A stretch of 64,000 nucleotides of DNA from Nothophaeocryptopus gaeumannii. Taxonomy: Eukaryota; Ascomycota; Dothideomycetes; Mycosphaerellales; Mycosphaerellaceae. How positions within the stretch are numbered: position 1 is the stretch's first letter; each line of letters starts with the position of its first letter. The notes under the pieces were generated by a model, which was not told the origin of the DNA, ran no database searches, and was given only the letters and a program-made list of their open reading frames with translations. The DNA lies in contig JASISA010000026.1 of assembly GCA_031771865.1 (NCBI GenBank), positions 1,798,001 to 1,862,000 of the forward strand, given 5' to 3'. Below, piece after piece: positions 1 to 10,276 of the stretch. The position numbers and the translations under genes were made by a program.

Positions 1-352
1 GCTTCTGCGCCTGCATCTGCGGGAACGGCTGTCTAGCATGATGCAGCGCTTGCTCTTCCAAAAGCTCACCGCGCATGTTGGCTGTGTTCCCGGAGAAATC
101 GAAGTCCTTGCCCACTTGTTCTCTCGTGGCTGGACCACCGCCGAAGGTGTCATCGTTGAAGTCATCGCCTGTCTCGTCCAAGTGGTGCCCAAGACCATCG
201 TAGGTTTGCTCGAAGTCCAGCTCAACGTCGTCATTGCCGGCGCCAGCTCCGCTCAAACCTGCGAATGGGTCGTGAGCGTCAAACATGCCTCGTTGGCCTG
301 GAGGTCCGCCCTTGTCCCTCGGCAGGGTGGTATCGAATCCGAAGAACGACAT
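1..352 (-). CDS. PAT1: PAT1 mRNA decapping activator, N-terminal part (runs off the left edge)
   Basis: Partial gene: 117 codons read from the ATG at 352 to the window edge without a stop. The product begins MSFFGFDTTLPRD and continues with an acidic stretch (VELDFEQTYDGLG, then GDDFNDDTFGG). This is the opening typical of fungal Pat1 (topoisomerase II-associated protein PAT1). In that family the N-terminal region contacts the Dhh1 helicase, and the rest of the protein joins Lsm1-7 and Dcp2 in cytoplasmic P-bodies to promote decapping of deadenylated mRNA. Only the N-terminal region is visible, so the C-terminal Pat domain cannot be checked. The gene is divergent from the mannosyltransferase at 1344, with about 990 bp shared between the two starts. 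The identification rests on the opening residues only. Confidence 0.8.
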   Translation of the reverse strand, partial: MSFFGFDTTLPRDKGGPPGQRGMFDAHDPFAGLSGAGAGNDDVELDFEQTYDGLGHHLDETGDDFNDDTFGGGPATREQVGKDFDFSGNTANMRGELLEEQALHHARQPFPQMQAQK

Positions 353-1343
353 GGTGGGCGTATCGCTTCTGGTGACAGGTGTTGGTTGTTATGTGTATGA
401 ATGTGAGCGCACAGCGGCGCCAAGGAAGTGAAAGAACACCAGCTCCGCGCTATGCAATCAGTAACGATAGTCGTAAAGCAATTGGTAGTAGACGGCGGGT
501 GAGGTGCATGGACACGAGCGTACAGCATATGCGTGAGTGTTGATGTGTTCACGTCAGAGCAGCCAAGCCAGCAAGCAAGCGGTAACGAGTGGGGCACCTC
601 CGCCGCAAAGATGCCTTGTGGCCTTCTTCGCTTGTTCACGGGGATCCAACAAGATGTTAAGTCAAGCGGCATGCGCTTCTGCAGGCCGCGCCAACGCGTC
701 GTTGATTCGTACTCCGCCAGGGGTCAACCAAAGAACTCCTATTGGAAGCACTTGGCAACGTAGACGTGTCTCCTGCCAATGCGCTCTGAAAGTGCTAGCG
801 TGTGCTGCAATACGAGTTGCGCCAAATATTCATTTCCGGCTTTGTTGGACAGGAGCAGCGCCGAAGTACAAGAGACTGGCTCCGTCCGTACTTTAACTTA
901 CGTGTGGGTGGTTGAGTTCAGGTCCCTTTTCCTTCTAAAGAGGAGAGCAGAGTAGAGGCCTCCCTTGTCCTCCTTTTGCTTGATATCCTCGACATCCTCG
1001 ACATCTTGTGCTTGCCTTGCTACGCGATCACGCAAACTACTCCGCTCGCCAATGCACGGCTGACTGTCTTACGACGACCGATTGCATCACCAGCCCATAA
1101 TCCTCTTCCGACGCTCCTTACGCAGTCGCTCTTTTGGCTTTGTCTTCCGGCCTGGCCATAAGGCGCTCAGTGCCCGATCGACAGCAGCAAGACGACGACC
1201 ACCACCACCGCCTGCGACAACGCCGCCGCATCCCTCCGCCGTTGAGAGACTCCAATCCTCGAGACCAGCCCCTTTGCTGGGCGCGCACTTTTCCAAAGCA
1301 GAAGCAGAGTCAGTCCGCGCAAGCTGACGACGCCACTGAAGCC
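353..1343. promoter_or_regulatory. Divergent intergenic region between PAT1 and the GT15 gene
   Basis: No convincing gene. The half nearest the GT15 start is pyrimidine-rich, with a short direct repeat of CATCCTCGA around 985-1008 and a CCAAT pentamer at 1049-1053, both usual in fungal promoters and leaders. Upstream in-frame codons of the GT15 ORF lack an ATG before 1344, so this stretch is read as a promoter and 5' leader. Confidence 0.5.
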
Positions 1344-2746
1344 ATGGCCGGCAACACGAGATACCTGCGATACATTGTCTTCGCCTTGATCGCTTTGATC
1401 CTCATACTCTTCATCACTTCATCCTCCTCGCGGGTGCCTGGCGCCGATCACCTGCAATCCGCCAGCGAACTGCTGAAATCACAAGGCATCTGGAAAGGCT
1501 CACATAGTGACTCCACATCCTCCAGCAGTGGGAGCACTTTTGTTTCTGGAGACAACAAGGACACCACAATTGGCAGCGATGTCAAGAACCCAGTGGATGT
1601 TATTGCGCCACAACACAGCGCGGCTTCTAGCTCGAGCAGCCATAATACCTCTCCGAACCCGCTTTCCGGCAGTCAAACACAGCTGCCCCCCGTCAAGGCA
1701 CCGGGTGAGCGCATGAACGCCACGTTTGTGACCCTGGCGCGAAATGGCGATGTCTGGGAGATTTCGCGCTCTATCAGACAGGTTGAGGACCGTTTCAACC
1801 GCAACTACAACTACGACTGGGTCTTCCTGAACGACGACGAGTTCGACGACACCTTCAAGAAAGTCACCACTGCCCTTACCTCCGGCAAAGCCCGTTACGG
1901 CAAGATTGACAAAGAGCATTGGGGATTCCCTGAATGGATTGACCAGGAGAAGGCGAAGAAAGTGAGAGAGGACATGCATGAGCGCAAGATCATCTATGGA
2001 GACAGCATCAGCTACAGGCACATGTGCCGATATGAGTCTGGTTTCTTCTTCCAGCATCCGCTGATGCACGAGTACGAATGGTACTGGCGCGTTGAGCCAT
2101 CCATCGAGCTCTACTGCGACGTCTCGTACGATCCATTCAAGTACATGGCCGATAACAAAAAGAAGCACAGCTTCGTGCTGTCTCTGTATGAATACGTGGA
2201 GACTATTCCAACGCTCTGGGACAGTGTGAAGAAGTTCATGAAGCAACATCCCGAGCACATCGCCGAGGGCAACAGCATGCAATGGCTCTCTGATGATGGT
2301 GGTGAGACATATAACCACTGCCACTTCTGGTCTAACTTCGAAATTGGCAACCTGGAATGGCTGCGAAGCAAGGCGTACACCGACTTTTTCAACCTCCTTG
2401 ACAAGGACGGTGGATTCTTCTACGAGCGTTGGGGTGACGCACCAGTCCATTCTATCGCTGCTAGTCTGATGCTCAAGACCGAGGAGATCCACTTCTTCAA
2501 CGACATCGCATACTACCACGTTCCCTTCACGCATTGCCCGACTGGCGAGCAACAAAGGCTCGATAACAAGTGCCACTGTAACCCCAAGGACAACTTTGAC
2601 TGGAATGGCTACTCATGTAAGTTCTGAATTGTGTCTCGCTGTTGATGAAAACGCGGAAAGCTGACTGTTGGTTTTCTACAGGCACGGCTCGATGGTACGA
2701 CGTGAACAAATGGGCCAAGCCAGAAGGCTACGAGAAGGAGCAATGA
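1344..2746 (+). CDS. GT15 alpha-1,2-mannosyltransferase (Kre2/Mnt1/Ktr family)
   Basis: Type II Golgi membrane mannosyltransferase that adds alpha-1,2-mannose from GDP-mannose to N- and O-linked glycans. Exons 1344-2616 and 2682-2746; the 65-nt intron has a GTAAGT donor, a CTGAC branch-like motif and a TACAG acceptor, and splicing gives 445 aa. The ATG at 1344 is the first in frame and is followed by a single transmembrane anchor (about residues 10-26) and a Ser-rich stem. Conserved GT15 blocks follow: YDWVFLNDDEF, the RYESGFFF block, YEWYWRVEPSIELYCDV (which carries the proposed nucleophile Glu of the family), and ERWGDAPVHSIAASLML. The spliced C-terminus ARWYDVNKWAKPEGY is typical of the family. 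Which Ktr paralogue it is cannot be decided by eye. Confidence 0.93.
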
Positions 2747-2764
2747 CTTGCTGGTAGATATGGA

Positions 2765-2962
2765 ATGATCGCGCTCGAGTGGTTATGGATATTGATCACC
2801 GTCGGCACTCTGCTTGTCGCCATCTTGATTGTGCTTTTGATCAATCCGGTGAAGAAGCTGTACTACCATCTGACGCGCAGTGTGCGGACAAGAAGGGCCA
2901 GTCGCTTCTCATCTGACCGATTTGAAAGAGGACGGCAAGCATTGGAGAAATCGAGGATGTGA
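2765..2962 (+). CDS. Small single-span membrane ORF just after the GT15 stop
   Basis: A 65-codon ATG ORF starting 18 nt after the GT15 stop codon. Residues about 5-27 are strongly hydrophobic and form a clear membrane span, followed by a Lys/Arg-rich tail (RSVRTRRASRFSS). No family is recognised. It lies where the 3' UTR of the mannosyltransferase mRNA should be, so it could be a downstream ORF on the same transcript, a separate tiny gene, or chance. The hydrophobic span followed by a basic tail resembles the layout of the spliced small membrane gene at 4049. Confidence 0.3.
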   Translation: MIALEWLWILITVGTLLVAILIVLLINPVKKLYYHLTRSVRTRRASRFSSDRFERGRQALEKSRM

Positions 2963-4048
2963 TCACACACAACCACATCTTAGCAGCGAGCTTTTTCGCG
3001 TGTATTGCGAATTTTGGTTTTCGAGCACGAATTGCATCCGGCTCAGGAGTTCACGAAATGAAAGAACAACGAGGGGAGTGATATGCATGGATCCGACAAG
3101 ACAACATTAGAAAGGGGGAACCGGCGTTTCTGCGCGATGGCCGAGCTTCGTATCTACGGGCTTGGCCTTTGCTCGACTTTGGGCAGCTTCTGAAGTGAAT
3201 ATCCGAATCCGTAGGGAGGTCTGTGCTTGTACCAATACGAACATTGATATTGATATTGAGACCATGGACAGGAGGAATGTCTGTACAATAAGGCCTCTTT
3301 CAGTCTGCTGATGATTTGCAGTTTTGTTTGCCCCACGGCGCTTTCACTCGGCTGGTGGATGCTGGGAAATTCCCTGGGCGGATCTGAGAGCGAAGAGTGT
3401 TCTCGATGTAAGTTGCCTCCACCCATCTCAGGCATGCTGATGCCTTGACGCCGCTGCCGATTCACCTCAACAAATTTACTCAACAGGCTCGATGGTGAAA
3501 GATTCATTCTCACCTTACCCAGTGTACTGCTTTGTTGGTGCTCAAAACGTGAGGAGACCATGAGGACTATTATATTGATTCGTAGAGCAGATATGTTAGC
3601 GGTGCAAAGAATTGAACAACTCTCAAACACGCAATATGCTCTTCACCACGGCTCGCAATTATGCTATGACATCTTGCGGGTAGTCTGGCTGTGTAGCAGC
3701 AGTGGCGGCAGCGGCAGCAGTGCAGGAGCAGCAGCGGCAACAGTGCAGGGGCTGTCGAATGACTTTCCTTGATGGCTGAACTTTTCCAAAACGTCGCAAC
3801 GACCCTCACGGCGCTCAACCGCCACTGCTGCCGGCCCCCCCCAGAGTATGGTGGCTCTCTATACAAATAGGTCTTTACAACAATCTTCAACAAGAAACCT
3901 TTCATATACAATTCAGTCTCATACACACTATCCGATCTCACGGTCTGATCTCAGAATCCGGTCTCCTTCTCAATCACAAACAACACAAGTCATCTACTGA
4001 TCATTTCGTTCGACACATACATCACAAACAATACCTTATACTGCGACC
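2963..4048. other. Gene-poor interval with promoter of the small membrane gene
   Basis: No supported gene. A 158-codon minus-strand frame at 3154-3630 has no ATG at its start and no recognisable content. The last 200 bp look like a fungal promoter and leader: TATACAAATAG near 3860-3870, then a long CA/CT-rich run up to CGACCATGAGC at 4049. Confidence 0.35.
3695..3750. repeat. Imperfect GCA/GCAG trinucleotide-rich tract
   Basis: About 55 bp made mostly of GCA, GCG and GCAG units, broken by GTG and GGA. It lies outside any supported gene, about 300 bp upstream of the small membrane gene. It is a simple-sequence repeat of the kind that varies in length between strains. Confidence 0.6.
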
Positions 4049-4481
4049 ATGAGCGCACGCACCAACAATGCCCAAACCTTGTTTTCGATGTTTCTTTCAC
4101 ATATCACTACCCGAGATGGATCTGCTCTTCAGAATGCACTATTCAATCTCACGACGATTCTACTTGCGATCGCCACTTTGATTGTTGCACTCATCACGCT
4201 ATACTGGAAATACCATGAACGCCGACAGGCTGGAAGTCGAACCTCGACAAACAATACAGATCTTGAATCTGCGGTCTCGTATGTTGATAGTCGCCGGGAT
4301 CGTTCAAATGTCGTACTTACCGATTGAAATCAGTCATCCTCCAACGCCCATCGAATCGATTGCGATCAATGGACCCGCAGAGGTCAACAACTTCAACACC
4401 AACGACTCTCCATCCGATTCGAACTTACAGCATCAGGAAGAGCAATATCGTGTAGGAGAGGAACGAGCCGAGCGGAGCTGA
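4049..4481 (+). CDS. Small spliced single-pass membrane protein, hypothetical
   Basis: Exons 4049-4278 and 4334-4481, with a 55-nt intron (GTATGT donor, ATCAG acceptor). Joining them continues the frame and gives 125 aa. An N-terminal segment of about 30 residues precedes a hydrophobic stretch (about residues 32-53, LTTILLAIATLIVALITLYW), then a basic patch (KYHERRQAGSR) and a polar, Asn/Ser/Glu-rich tail ending RVGEERAERS. The predicted topology is one transmembrane helix with a soluble tail. The leader has a TATA-like TATACAAATAG about 185 bp upstream and a good start context (CGACCATGA). No family is recognised; it looks like a lineage-restricted gene. The splice model is supported because both splice sites match consensus and the second exon has no ATG of its own near the join. 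Confidence 0.55.
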
Positions 4482-4792
4482 GCATAGATTGGATATAGAC
4501 AGCGAAAGCTGATATGAACATCGAAGACGGCCGAGATCGCTGGTCGAATTGGAAAGCAAAATTTGATGGCGTTGATTGCAGTTTGCTCTCGGGCTTTGTT
4601 TCGTACACTCTGTTTCACAGGCATACTTTACTTACCAGCGTTTCTCTGTCACATTTTCGAGAAACGTACAGAGAGAGCTGGGCTGAAAACGACACTCTAA
4701 AAGTATTTGCTCATCAGGAAGTTTCACTTCTCGAAATGTCCGGGTCTTCAGTCCTCTCATTGTAGGTATTTGCTCAACATCTACTTAACAAA

Positions 4793-5377
4793 ATGTTATC
4801 CAAGGCCACCTGTATAACTCGAAGATTGAGACGAAAGATGTACAAGATGGCATCAACCGAAGCAGAGGGTCAGAGTTCCATATCCCTAGCAAATGACTAC
4901 AACATGCTCTACTTACTCAGCCAATACTGCCCACCTCCACGACCCCCACCAGACAAAGCAGAAACGGCATTCTCAAACGAAGACAGGGAGCGGCGGATGA
5001 AAATCCACGGCATCCTCACCCGGGCGAAGAGTCGGCGAGACGAAGACATGTGTCATGGAGAAGACGAGCTGTATGAAATGCACCGTCATCGGTTCGTGGA
5101 AGACAAGAAAGATCCGTGGAAGTCATTGTGGTATCATATCGAGAGATCTAATATAAAGGTGCCAACGGATTACAGGCCAGAGGAGTGGCCGGGACATGCT
5201 AGGCCTCAAGGGCAAGTGATCTCGTGGCGGCTAGTTCGAGCGTCGAGGATGAGGAAGGTTCATAATGGGAATGCATTCAGGCTTGGTAATGAGCTCGAGG
5301 TAGCAACTATTAATGCAATTGGTTGGAGTTTCTGTTGCTCCTATTCCCTACATTGGTCCTGTCTCGGTATTGTTTAG
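4793..5377 (+). CDS. Hypothetical protein, no recognised domain
   Basis: ORF of 194 codons starting at ACAAAATGT. The first 170 residues are hydrophilic and protein-like (the proline run PPPRPPPDK, then charged segments such as SNEDRERRMKIHG). The last 25 residues are Cys/Trp/Ser-rich and unconvincing. An alternative end is likely: a GTAGCA donor at 5300 and a GTTTAG acceptor ending at 5377 remove 78 nt in phase and give the tail SAGWTDLLVVHGMPTFQHLE, with a stop at 5453-5455. The gene would then end only 14 nt from the stop of the convergent SDR gene. Start alternatives are the in-frame ATGs at 4838 and 4847. No function is proposed. Confidence 0.4.
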   Translation: MLSKATCITRRLRRKMYKMASTEAEGQSSISLANDYNMLYLLSQYCPPPRPPPDKAETAFSNEDRERRMKIHGILTRAKSRRDEDMCHGEDELYEMHRHRFVEDKKDPWKSLWYHIERSNIKVPTDYRPEEWPGHARPQGQVISWRLVRASRMRKVHNGNAFRLGNELEVATINAIGWSFCCSYSLHWSCLGIV

Positions 5378-5469
5378 TCTGCAGGTTGGACCGACCTCTT
5401 GGTCGTCCACGGAATGCCCACTTTTCAACATCTTGAGTTCAGCAAGGTGTTATGATTGCCCGAATGCTT

Positions 5470-6398
5470 TTACCAAGGCTGGATCATGGTAGCTCTGATG
5501 ACCTTGCCAACATCTTCGTCTCGCTTGCCCTGCAGCACATCCTTGATAAACTCGCCCCCCTCGGAAGGATCTCTCGCGCCCATCTATTTCAAGTCAGCGA
5601 TGCTTCAGATATCTTAGTACGCAAAGAACTCACCTTCTTCAATTGGTCAACACTCAAGTTGCTAAGACCAGTCGCAAGGAATCCAGGACTAATAGCCCAA
5701 ACCTTCACACCATCATTCTTCAACTCCTTATGCCACTCCCTCATAGCCATGTTCAGTCCGGTTTTTGAGCTACGGTAGATTATCACCGGGTTCAGCTTCT
5801 CTTCCTTTGGCCATCCCGCCTCTGGAGACTGGTTGAGTCTCGCAAGTGGAGGATAGTCAAAATTCTCCGTCTCGGATAAAGCTGAGGTCCCACTCGTGAT
5901 GAACATAAGTCTCGGGTCCGAAGACTTGAGTAGCAAAGGAACAAATTCGTGAGTGAGGACCATTGTGCCAGAGACGTTGGTATCCCAAGCTAAATTCCAA
6001 GCTTCGCGAAGACCGTACTTGCCCTGCTGAAGAGCGGCATCGGGGCTCACGCCGGCGTTGTTGATGAGACAGTCGACGTGACCGAATCTGGATGAGATAG
6101 TGTCGCGGGCTGCTGCGATTGAATCATCAGAGGAGACGTCGACTTGGACTGCCGAAAGACTGCTTGAGCTGGACGAGATCTCTCTCTTGACTGTAGAGAT
6201 GGCGTCTTCGCCGTTCTTGAGGCTACGGCTGCCGACGATGATTTCGTATGGATTGTCAGATTTGTAGAGCGCCTTGACAACTTCCAGACCCAGGCCGGTG
6301 TTTGCGCCGGTGATGAAGACGTTGAGTTTCTTGGAGGCCATTTTGTTGGATGGGAGTTGTTTCGATACGGTGGTCTTGATGTTCTTAAGAGTATTCAT
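5470..6398 (-). CDS. Short-chain dehydrogenase/reductase (classical SDR)
   Basis: NAD(P)-dependent oxidoreductase of unknown substrate. Exons 6398-5634 and 5583-5470; the 50-nt intron has a GTGAGT donor and an AATAG acceptor in phase 0, giving 292 aa. The Rossmann nucleotide-binding motif TGANTGLG lies near residues 30-37. NNAG is present, the catalytic Ser region is FITSGTSALS, and the active site is YRSSK (YxxxK). The C-terminal exon adds MGARDPSEGGEFIKDVLQGK, replacing the short read-through tail of the unspliced frame. A second in-frame ATG at 6341 starts just before the Rossmann strand, so the extra 19 N-terminal residues may not be used. It looks like the fungal carbonyl-reductase or NmrA-like SDRs, but the substrate cannot be inferred. 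Confidence 0.88.
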
Positions 6399-7867
6399 TC
6401 AAGATGTAAGATCGTGTAATTGTAGGAGCAGCCGGAAGAGGGCTTCGCCGGAGCATTATATGTATCGGGCCGTGGTTGTTTGATCCAGAGTCTGGCATTC
6501 ATTCTCGGCCGATAGATGAGTGAGGTCACGCCCTAAGTCCTCCGTACGGGGAGGGGCTCTGAGCTGAGAACGCTGTGTCTCAGCCTTTGTTGGACGTCTT
6601 GACTGGCTACGATGATCCATTGGTCGTCACTGAGCGCATTCGCGTCCGAGAGGCTTGAACGAGGGTTGTAGGTTGTAGCTGTGTAGGGTGTACCTGAAAT
6701 GACGCCTGAGGCACTCCACTGTACATCGGTCTTACTATACCTCCGACGCCACATATGTCACATCCATCAACCTCTTGCGATGAACAGCGTCCGACACGAT
6801 TCTATCGACCAAGAGACCGCAACACTCGCGTTGTCTGGACAGCAATAACCAGACATCTTGAACGGTCAACCCGGGCAAACCCTTGAAATTGAATCTGAAA
6901 GGACAACACTACTGCCCATGCGGCTGTTTGTCCCTCAGCCTCTGGTGCCCTTTCCTCTCCCTCCCGCTCTCGCTGGACGTAGGTTATTTGAGAGACTCGC
7001 TCGAGGCGAAGGAAGCTGCTGGGATGTTGAAGTAGGGAATCAGTCTATGCCTTCTAGCACTGACCTTTCACAGATGTATGTACATACTATCTCGAAAACC
7101 GTGAGTTCATAAAAGACATGCCCCAGGGGAGTGGAACAAGAGTGTCGGTAAGATTATCAAAGCCATCATGCTTCAGCTACGAGTTTCAGCGCGAACCTGA
7201 AAATGGCAGTTCGGACTGCAATCGAGCTTACTTTCGTCCGTCTACATTGCTATTCCCGCCAAAGCCATTGCTTCCCAGCTTCACCCGAGGAAATCTACTA
7301 CCAATACACCATTGAGCTGTCTTTGTGGTCAACGCAGCAAATAGGCCGGTTCCTTCTGCTATTCAGAGCGCTGCTACTGGATTTAAATAGTCAGAGATCT
7401 GAGCCGCATAATGATCTTTGCGTACTCAATGCGTCTCTGGAATGGGTTGGTATTGAGCAAGACCAAGAATCGCCAGCAGTTGAGAGTCATTGATTGCCAG
7501 CCTTGGCCGTCTTCACCTACTGAGAAGGTATCACAAGAGCATTGGAACGGCTGAAGCTTGGCGTCAAAGCTGGTTGGAACCGAACTGCCCAGCGAAGGAG
7601 TACAGTAAAGTGGGTTGCGAGCGTATTCCCTACCATCTTAGCTGGGGTATGGGTCTCCGTGACGCTGTCACATCTGCGACCGATTTGGTTGAAGCCCAAT
7701 TAACTGTGGTAGCTTGTAATATATTCGAGCGAATGTGAAGCGGGGAGCTACTTTCAGAAGCACATGGCTCCCATGGGTGCCTTCCTGGCTGTGCCGTTCG
7801 GCTCCAGCGTGAGCTCTTCTGACCACCCGAGTGAATTGAAGCCGTCCAGGAATTCCAGAGAATCAGC
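6399..7867. other. 1.5-kb interval without a supported gene
   Basis: Lies between the SDR start and the stop of the Zn2Cys6 gene. Short ORFs occur on both strands (up to 96 codons), but they overlap one another, lack domain-like sequence and have no credible splice partners. It should hold the SDR promoter and the 3' UTR of the regulator. Nothing else is recognised. Confidence 0.5.
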
Positions 7868-9931
7868 CTACTGTGAAGACCCTGTCGGCACAAATGAGAG
7901 GTCATTGAGATGTGACTGAATTGAGCCCATCTCCGGAGTTAAGCCTTTCGAAGACGCTCCAGCGGGCCCGCCAAACGTGACCCCAGAAGCCATGCACATT
8001 GAAATTGCATGCGGCTGTCGCTCGTCCGCCATGGGACTAGCCCCGTTCGCAGTGATGATGGAATTTCCCTCGAACGCCGTTCCATAAAGGCTAGCGGTGA
8101 AGCTGTTACTCGTCATGACCTGGAAAGGAGATGCGTTGGCCTCGAGGGATTTTCTTGTCTTGTCATAGGCCTTCATCTCTGCAGCAGTCCGGAAAACTTC
8201 TCTCGCGGCATTCGCGATCTCAGGTGGGACGTTCCACCTCCTGACTTGAGTCTGATGCTGGTCTGGACAGTCGGTGAAGTCTTCAGCTCCGCGCGGAAGG
8301 CGAGGGATGTAGCCAGTGCTTGGGTACTCGCCTTCTAGTGTCAGAGGGAGTTTGGTTGAGGCGCCGTCTTCCTTCGCTTCTGCCGTGGCTTTCGAACCTG
8401 ACTTCCACGGCGAGCGCACAGTACTCGATTCAAGCATCCGTCTAACAGACCGACACCACTCCAGCTCCTGCTCATGTCCCGCGATCTCGAAGAAAGACTG
8501 TGAGATGCGTAGCATGAAGGTTCCAATACGGCCAGCTGACGCAGTGTCTGGCTCGCAGCAATACGGTATCGATCGGCAATAGTCTGTTGCGCAGACGTAC
8601 ATTGATCTCCGACACTCCGCTTTGCTCCGCCAGGTGAAAGACTCCACCAGTGGCAGAGCATGTTTGTCCATGTAAATTCGATAAATATTTGCAAATGTAA
8701 AGTCCATAAGTAGACAGGAAATGTAGAACAGCTGTAGCTGGCAGCACGCCTGTACTGAGTCGAAGGAGAATACGGTCACGAATGTTCGGTCTGGACATCG
8801 TTTCGCAAAGTCGACCATGTCACGGACATCCACGGTGGTTCTCATGCTATCGGCGTCGAATCGAGCGGACCACTCATCGAGTCTTCTTCGAAGTGTGCAG
8901 ATCTCCTTGCAGAGCGCATTGAAGTCTTCCATGAAACAACATGACCCCGCGAGCGCGTCTGATCGACCCAGAATGCCAGGAAGCTGCAGTGCAAGATCAT
9001 ACAGCGCGACATGAGAATCGGTCTTCGAAAGCTCACTGGTAAGACGCAGCCATTTGGGATCTGCAAGGAAATTATGTCGTCGCTGAACAAGTCCCATGCA
9101 TAGCGAGCTGTGCCGTACATTGTGAAACAGAAGCCATCCCAAAGGCGATTTTACGATATCCGGCCCATTAGCTCGGATGTATTGCTGAGCTCCTCGAACG
9201 TGACTGATCCAGCCTTGCCCATTGGGATTGCTCTTGGCAATAGCATCGAACAGCTCGCAGAGTGCCAGCACAATGATTGCCGCAAGCAGGGAGTCTTTAG
9301 GCAGCTGTCGTGCTTGCGGTCTGTTGAGCTCTTTGGAGAGCATTGGCAGGGCACGAACATATCGGCTCCTTGCTTCTTGCAAACATCTTTCATCGTCATA
9401 CAGGGAGCCTAATTCTGCTAGACACAGCGTGTCGATTGCGACTTGCAGTAGCGGTGTTGAGAGATCAATGTTGGGTAGCGCTGCGATGCATGCGAAGTGG
9501 CTCATCACCCTCGTATCTCTCTTCTTCGGCAGGTAGAGGTCTAAGAAACAGCTCAACAGCTGAACTCGATGTAGGTTGCTGCTGTTGACGCTTCCTGGCA
9601 GGGCAGTGACGTCTGCTATCGTCCCACTGAACTGATTTCGCCATCGAAACTGCGTCGTCCTTCTATCGTCAACGATCGTAGGTCGGCCAGTAAACTGGTT
9701 CCCGGACTTGCGAGTAGTATGGCGAGTCTGGTCGACGAATTGGAGGTCCTTCGCAGCGGGCGGCCGATATCCTGGACATGTCACTCCATAATCGGCACAA
9801 CGCTTACAGTTGGGTTTCGCTTCGTCGCACTGTGTGTAGTGTGAGCGGAAACTGCATCTCGAGCGTGTCGATATACATACCCGCACTTTGCGGTGTCTAC
9901 ACTTCGCGCATCCAGTGGATCTTCGAGGCAT
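7868..9931 (-). CDS. Zn2Cys6 (GAL4-type) transcription factor
   Basis: Exons 9931-9881 and 9829-7868, with a 51-nt phase-0 intron (GTATGT donor, CACAG acceptor), giving 670 aa. Splicing restores a perfect binuclear zinc cluster, C8-x2-C11-x6-C18-x6-C25-x2-C28-x6-C35 (GCAKCRHRKVRCDEAKPNC and following), directly after a basic N-terminus. The large remainder resembles the fungal-specific transcription factor domain (Fungal_trans_2 type) in length and in its Cys/Trp-containing helical segments. It is a nuclear DNA-binding regulator; target genes are unknown. The first in-frame ATG is at 9931; codons before it have none. The intron interrupts the zinc cluster and is a multiple of three with no stop, so retention would insert 17 residues between the third-from-first Cys pairs. 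Confidence 0.92.
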   Translation of the reverse strand: MPRRSTGCAKCRHRKVRVCISTRSRCSFRSHYTQCDEAKPNCKRCADYGVTCPGYRPPAAKDLQFVDQTRHTTRKSGNQFTGRPTIVDDRRTTQFRWRNQFSGTIADVTALPGSVNSSNLHRVQLLSCFLDLYLPKKRDTRVMSHFACIAALPNIDLSTPLLQVAIDTLCLAELGSLYDDERCLQEARSRYVRALPMLSKELNRPQARQLPKDSLLAAIIVLALCELFDAIAKSNPNGQGWISHVRGAQQYIRANGPDIVKSPLGWLLFHNVRHSSLCMGLVQRRHNFLADPKWLRLTSELSKTDSHVALYDLALQLPGILGRSDALAGSCCFMEDFNALCKEICTLRRRLDEWSARFDADSMRTTVDVRDMVDFAKRCPDRTFVTVFSFDSVQACCQLQLFYISCLLMDFTFANIYRIYMDKHALPLVESFTWRSKAECRRSMYVCATDYCRSIPYCCEPDTASAGRIGTFMLRISQSFFEIAGHEQELEWCRSVRRMLESSTVRSPWKSGSKATAEAKEDGASTKLPLTLEGEYPSTGYIPRLPRGAEDFTDCPDQHQTQVRRWNVPPEIANAAREVFRTAAEMKAYDKTRKSLEANASPFQVMTSNSFTASLYGTAFEGNSIITANGASPMADERQPHAISMCMASGVTFGGPAGASSKGLTPEMGSIQSHLNDLSFVPTGSSQ

Positions 9932-10276
9932 TTCGCGGTTCAAAGACTAGCCAAGCATCGAGAGGTTTCAGACTCGAGTTTTGGCGAAAGTGGACCAAGA
10001 ACGCGACAGCTGTCCCGGAATCGATACGTTGGTGATACCCTACACGTGAACCTGTGAATTTTGATCCGGACAAGATGCAGCCCGATTGAGCCCGGAGAGA
10101 TCGCCATCTTCAGCCTTGGCCTTGGCCAGAGTGCTCTGATTCGCCGTCTCTCGATCCTTCGCAAGCGGAATTTCCTCCTGACCCGAGCCGAAGTCAAGTT
10201 GCTCACATAAGGTAGAGGCACTGTTCTGACTAAGTCCCAGAGTTGACCAACGGTCGACGGCCATGATCATTACCGT
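9932..10276. promoter_or_regulatory. Short URB1-to-regulator spacer
   Basis: 345 bp between the URB1 stop and the start of the Zn2Cys6 gene, both on the minus strand. It must contain the URB1 3' end and the regulator promoter. No distinct motif or small gene was recognised. Confidence 0.4.

Noticed and set aside
1500..2576. 358-codon minus-strand ORF antisense to the GT15 gene
   Set aside because: Same explanation: shadow of a strongly coding strand with Val/Leu-rich random composition.
3154..3630. 158-codon minus-strand frame
   Set aside because: No ATG at the start, random composition, no splice support.
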